A DNA stretch of 64,000 nucleotides from the NCBI GenBank assembly GCA_963965975.1, contig OZ014416.1, positions 3,596,001 through 3,660,000 of the forward strand. Direction: 5' to 3'. A model generated the notes under the pieces. The model saw only the letters and a program-made list of their open reading frames with translations, did not search any database and was not told the DNA's origin. Position 1 is the first letter of the stretch. Each line of letters opens with the position of its first letter. Made by a program: the position numbers and the translations under genes. Below are positions 61,052-64,000 of this stretch, in pieces. This stretch comes from Xestospongia bergquistia. Its lineage: Eukaryota > Porifera > Demospongiae > Haplosclerida > Petrosiidae.

Positions 61052-63300
61052 TTAACCCTTTACCGACCAAGGTTGCAGATTTGCAACTTTTTGTAACATG
61101 CACGAAACGACCAAGGTTGCAAATTTGCAACTTTAATACCAAGCGCTGAAGAAGGAATGCACTCAGTCCGAAATCCTCATTAATGTCTATGGAACGAAAA
61201 TAAGATTTATCAATAAAATGACCTTAGTTTTATTAAGAATTGCAATCAACCTCGTCGTAATTGAGCGCAATATTTATACGCATATAATTTCATCAAACAG
61301 CTGGCACACCCAGCCATAAATTAGTTCTCAGCTGCCACACCCAGCCATAAATTTAGCTCTCAGCAGTAATTAGCCATGAATTACAGAGCAGAAGATATTG
61401 TTGAAATGATTGAAAACGAATGGGAAATTGGTGGTGAGGTTATTTGTGAGTATAGTGACGATGATTTTGACGTAGAAGAGGAAGAAGAGATTGTTGTTAT
61501 ATAGTATAATATATAATAGTTATTATTGTATATATAATATGTATAATAATGTGTAAGCAGTAACAATATTATTGCATTATAATTAGAAAAACAAACTAAA
61601 CACTAAGTACCTTTCATTCCATTTTCTTTTACACAGAATGGACACCAACGAAAATCTGGAAAGGTAAGATCAAAAGAAAGAATTATTATAACCATGTCTA
61701 CTGCTTCTGTTATTATACCAACACTCCAAATAATTCTTTGATGCTTGTCTTTTCTAATTCTATAGTTGTGATGCTATGGAGATTGATGAACCATTTGAAT
61801 TTGAGTCAGGTGAATCCTTTTTGAGTCAACTAAAACTGCCCTTACTACTGACAGGCCTACTACTGTCCTTCCCTGTACTGTTCCTTGTGAACCTACAGTT
61901 CCCCTCTCTCATACCCTACTTGGTATCTTCCATTTACTTTTTACTCCTGCTCTAATCAATATGATTGCTGAGCAAACTAATGTATACGCTCGAGAAGTGC
62001 TATCAACTGATGCCTACGAGAGATTTGACCAAGTAACACCGCTTGAAATTCAAGCGTATTTTGGATTCATGATTCTAATGGGAATCAATCAATTACCATG
62101 CCTTTATCATTACTGGAAATTAGATCCAACTTACTATTACTCCCCAGTAGCAGACAGGATATCTCTGAGACGATTCTAGGAAATCTCTCGGTTTCTCCAT
62201 TTCACGCAAAATGAATCCTATTCAGTTCAGCGAACAGATCCTAGCTATGATCGTCTTTGGAAAATCCGACCGGTGATAACTTCCATATCAGAGAGGTTTT
62301 TGGAGATATATAATCCTCACAGTGCCAGCTCAATTGATGAGGCCATGATCCCCTTCAATTGAAGATCCTCTCTCAAGCAATATCTTCCCAAAAAACCTAC
62401 AAAGAGAGGGATAAAAGTCTGGATGAGAGCATATGCTATAAATGGCTATGTTTCTCAATTTCAGGTGTACCTTGGCAAAGTGGGAGGCAGGTCGGAAACA
62501 CATATACATGAACGGGTTGTGAAAGATCTAACCAGGAATCATGTTGGCAAACACTATACAGTGTACTGCGATAACTTTTTCACCAGTGTACAGCTCTTCA
62601 ATGACCTTCTAAAGGACTCGATCTATGCATGCGGCAGCATTTGATGAAATCGAGTAGGCTATCCTGATGAATTTAAGCCTTTTCTTAAGAAGGGACTACC
62701 AGAGAGGGGAGATTACAAGACAATTGAAAAAGAAAATTGCATTTTCTCATTGTGGCAAGACAACAAAACAGTAAGTGTTCTCTCTACCAACTGCAGAAAT
62801 GAAGAAGGCACAGTAACCAGAAAACAAAAGGATGGCACAAGAAAAACTTTCACCTGCCCCTTGAATGTTATTGACTACAACAAGTATATGGGAGGGGTTG
62901 ATTGCAATGACCAGCTACGACACTACTACTGTGTACTACTGAAAAGCCATAAATTCTACAAATACATCTTTTGGTTTTTATTTGAACTCACTTTGGCATC
63001 CTTCACAGGTATGTACCATCAACAGGGCATGTATACCATCAATACGTTGACTTCAGGTCAGAGTTGGCAAAACAGCTAATTGGGAATTATAACGGTCGAA
63101 AAGTTAGAGGTCGCCCTTCCTCTGCTATTCATCCCTCAGTACCAACTCTACACTTCCCAATGAAGGCAGCAAAGCGAAGCAAATGCTCTCATTGCTACAG
63201 GAAGGGAAAACAATTGAAGTGGACACAGTGGGAATGCCAAATGTGCAAAAAAACCTATGCCACACAGGAAAACCAGATAGTGACTGTTTCCTAGCATTTC
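61052..63300 (+). mobile_element. piggyBac-type DNA transposon (copy 2), right end not found
   Basis: The left border is TTAA (61,052-61,055), the target and duplication sequence of piggyBac, followed by CCCTTTACCGACCAAGG; a CCCTTT-type start is common in the superfamily. Two 24-25 bp subterminal direct repeats, CGACCAAGGTTGCA-ATTTG, at about 61,065 and 61,110, hold the near or perfect palindrome TTGCAAATTTGCAA. Another 27-bp direct repeat (CAGCTGSCACACCCAGCC) sits at 61,298 and 61,329. The transposase gene follows. I found no AAAGGGTTAA right terminus before 63,838, where host repeat resumes, so the right end is lost or too decayed to see. Confidence 0.82.
61376..63294 (+). pseudogene. piggyBac transposase (DDE_Tnp_1_7), inactivated
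   Basis: Possible first exon 61,376-61,504: ATG, 42 residues with acidic YSDDDFDVEEEEE; a small exon near 61,638 (MDTNENLE, donor GTAAGA); then EIDEPFEFES. From about 61,840 one frame runs to 63,079: TKTALTTDRPTTVLPCTV, MIAEQTNVYAREVLS, FMILMGINQLPCLYHYW, SIDEAMIPFN, RSSLKQYLPKKPTKRGIKVW, YTVYCDNFFTSVQLF, DYNKYMGGVDCNDQLRHYY. Catalytic Asp codons are at 62,336, 62,570 and 62,900. Stops in this frame: TAG 62,177, TGA 62,360, and TGA TGA at 62,642-62,647 (where relatives read CGT-R-NR-GYP). A frameshift near 63,030-63,060 moves to the frame of ELAKQLIGNYN and a Cys tail (CSHC, CQMC) ending 63,294; a probable 1-base loss lies near 61,825. Better preserved than copy 1, but dead. Confidence 0.9.
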
Positions 63301-63837
63301 ACAATTATTAGTATTATGTAGTCTACACACACACACACTCATAATATCATATCCTCATGCTATTTACGTACTAAATTATGTTATACACATTTTACTCTAC
63401 AAATGCACTTCAAAGCGTTTCTTTGTTCTATACAAATACAAGTAATATATGAAACTAACTTTCAATCATAAAGTAGCCCTAGAATAGAACACAATCAAAC
63501 GCTGTCAGTAAACAAAGAAATGTAAACGTAGCCCTTGATCGCGAATTTTGCTACCAACTTCCCTTTATGATGACAAGATCTTGGACAACGTTTCACTATC
63601 CTTTTGACTCTTCGTAGAACACAACATCCTAACTTTACTTCGAGCAAAGGCAAAAGCGTTCACATCACTAACCTTACATTTCTTTCCCTCTACAAACCAC
63701 AGAAATAATTTGGTCACGGTGTGCGTTTGCGCATGCCAAACCACCTAGTAATAAAGATAAAATATTTAATGATAATTATTGCTGTGTCACTCACAAATAT
63801 CACAGTTTTAGCACCTTCATTTAGTAAAGCTCATTGA
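63295..63837. other. No gene seen; includes a (CA)n run
   Basis: A short CACACACACAC run near 63,329; otherwise AT-rich DNA that may contain the lost right end of the piggyBac. Confidence 0.4.
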
Positions 63838-64000
63838 ATTTAAAGTCAAGCTATATATACTAACACACTTCACTGTATTTACTTACCCTTGGGCTATAGC
63901 GAGTAACATTATTGTCTTGGATTTACTGCAGAGAACACTGTCAAATGATTTGGCTGAATGGAATCTGGTTCCTTTTTCTATCTTGCTAAACAGCCCTGTA
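63838..64000 (+). repeat. Further copy of the 59.6-60.7 kb repeat family
   Basis: AAAGTCAAGCT, CTTGGGCTATAGC, GTAACATTATTGTCTTGGAT, ACTGCAGAGAACACTGTC, TTTGGCTGAATGGAATC and AACAGCCCTG follow the order seen at 59,815-60,000 and 60,100-60,150. Cut by the window end. The piggyBac therefore sits between members of this family. Confidence 0.8.

Noticed and set aside
37616-63294. Alternative genetic code (TGA read as an amino acid), suggested by several in-frame TGAs
   Set aside because: TAA and TAG also interrupt the same genes, the damaged genes carry frameshifts too, and the intact Harbinger genes use TGG for Trp and a normal stop.

Overview
This 64 kb window is AT-rich, intron-containing eukaryotic DNA made almost entirely of repeats. 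Everything recognisable as protein belongs to animal-type cut-and-paste DNA transposons (pogo/Tigger, PIF/Harbinger, piggyBac), and introns are very short (50-100 bp). That fits an early-branching invertebrate, perhaps a sponge, but no single-copy marker gene is present, so the taxonomic call is low confidence. No rRNA, tRNA, operon or prokaryotic feature was seen.

Layout. (1) 1-37,615: a head-to-tail satellite of a 143-bp monomer, about 260 copies, with the left end outside the window. It has higher-order structure (long blocks repeated at fixed offsets of 2,715, about 6,131 and about 8,846 bp) and becomes steadily more divergent toward 37.6 kb. (2) 37,616-42,353: a 4.7 kb pogo/Tigger element inserted in the satellite with TA duplications. 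Its transposase is dead (two nonsense codons plus frameshifts) and has a C-terminal PHD-finger exon and a triplicated 90-bp exon. (3) 42,354-47,280: divergent satellite that flips to the opposite strand near 42,882 and back near 47,066. The flipped part contains (4) a complete PIF/Harbinger element, 43,264-46,059, with 20-bp perfect terminal inverted repeats, TAA duplications, an intact 426-aa transposase, and a convergent three-exon gene encoding a 299-aa MADF-BESS protein. (5) 47.7-50.0 kb: a decayed piggyBac transposase and a scrap of a second one. (6) 50.1-52.7 kb: simple repeats, then minus-strand, intron-containing coding remains of a protein I cannot identify. (7) 52.7-55.1 kb: degenerate TTTAGGG-like DNA and a tandem segmental duplication that includes a 3' terminal exon. 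(8) 55.3-59.4 kb: a minisatellite (unit about 130-150 bp) duplicated in blocks of about 2.05 kb, each holding one copy of a roughly 0.5-kb MITE, the whole bounded by inverted copies of a short repeat. (9) 59.6-60.7 kb and 63.84-64.0 kb: a dispersed 200-260 bp repeat family surrounding (10) a second, better preserved but dead piggyBac, 61,056 to about 63,300.

How it works together. The window looks like the edge of a large satellite domain, possibly pericentromeric, grading into a transposon graveyard. Both DNA transposons in the satellite leave precise empty sites when removed, so they inserted after the array existed. The Tigger has decayed terminal repeats and a broken gene; the Harbinger has perfect terminal repeats and two open genes, so it is the younger and the only plausibly autonomous element here. 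No host single-copy gene is clearly intact.
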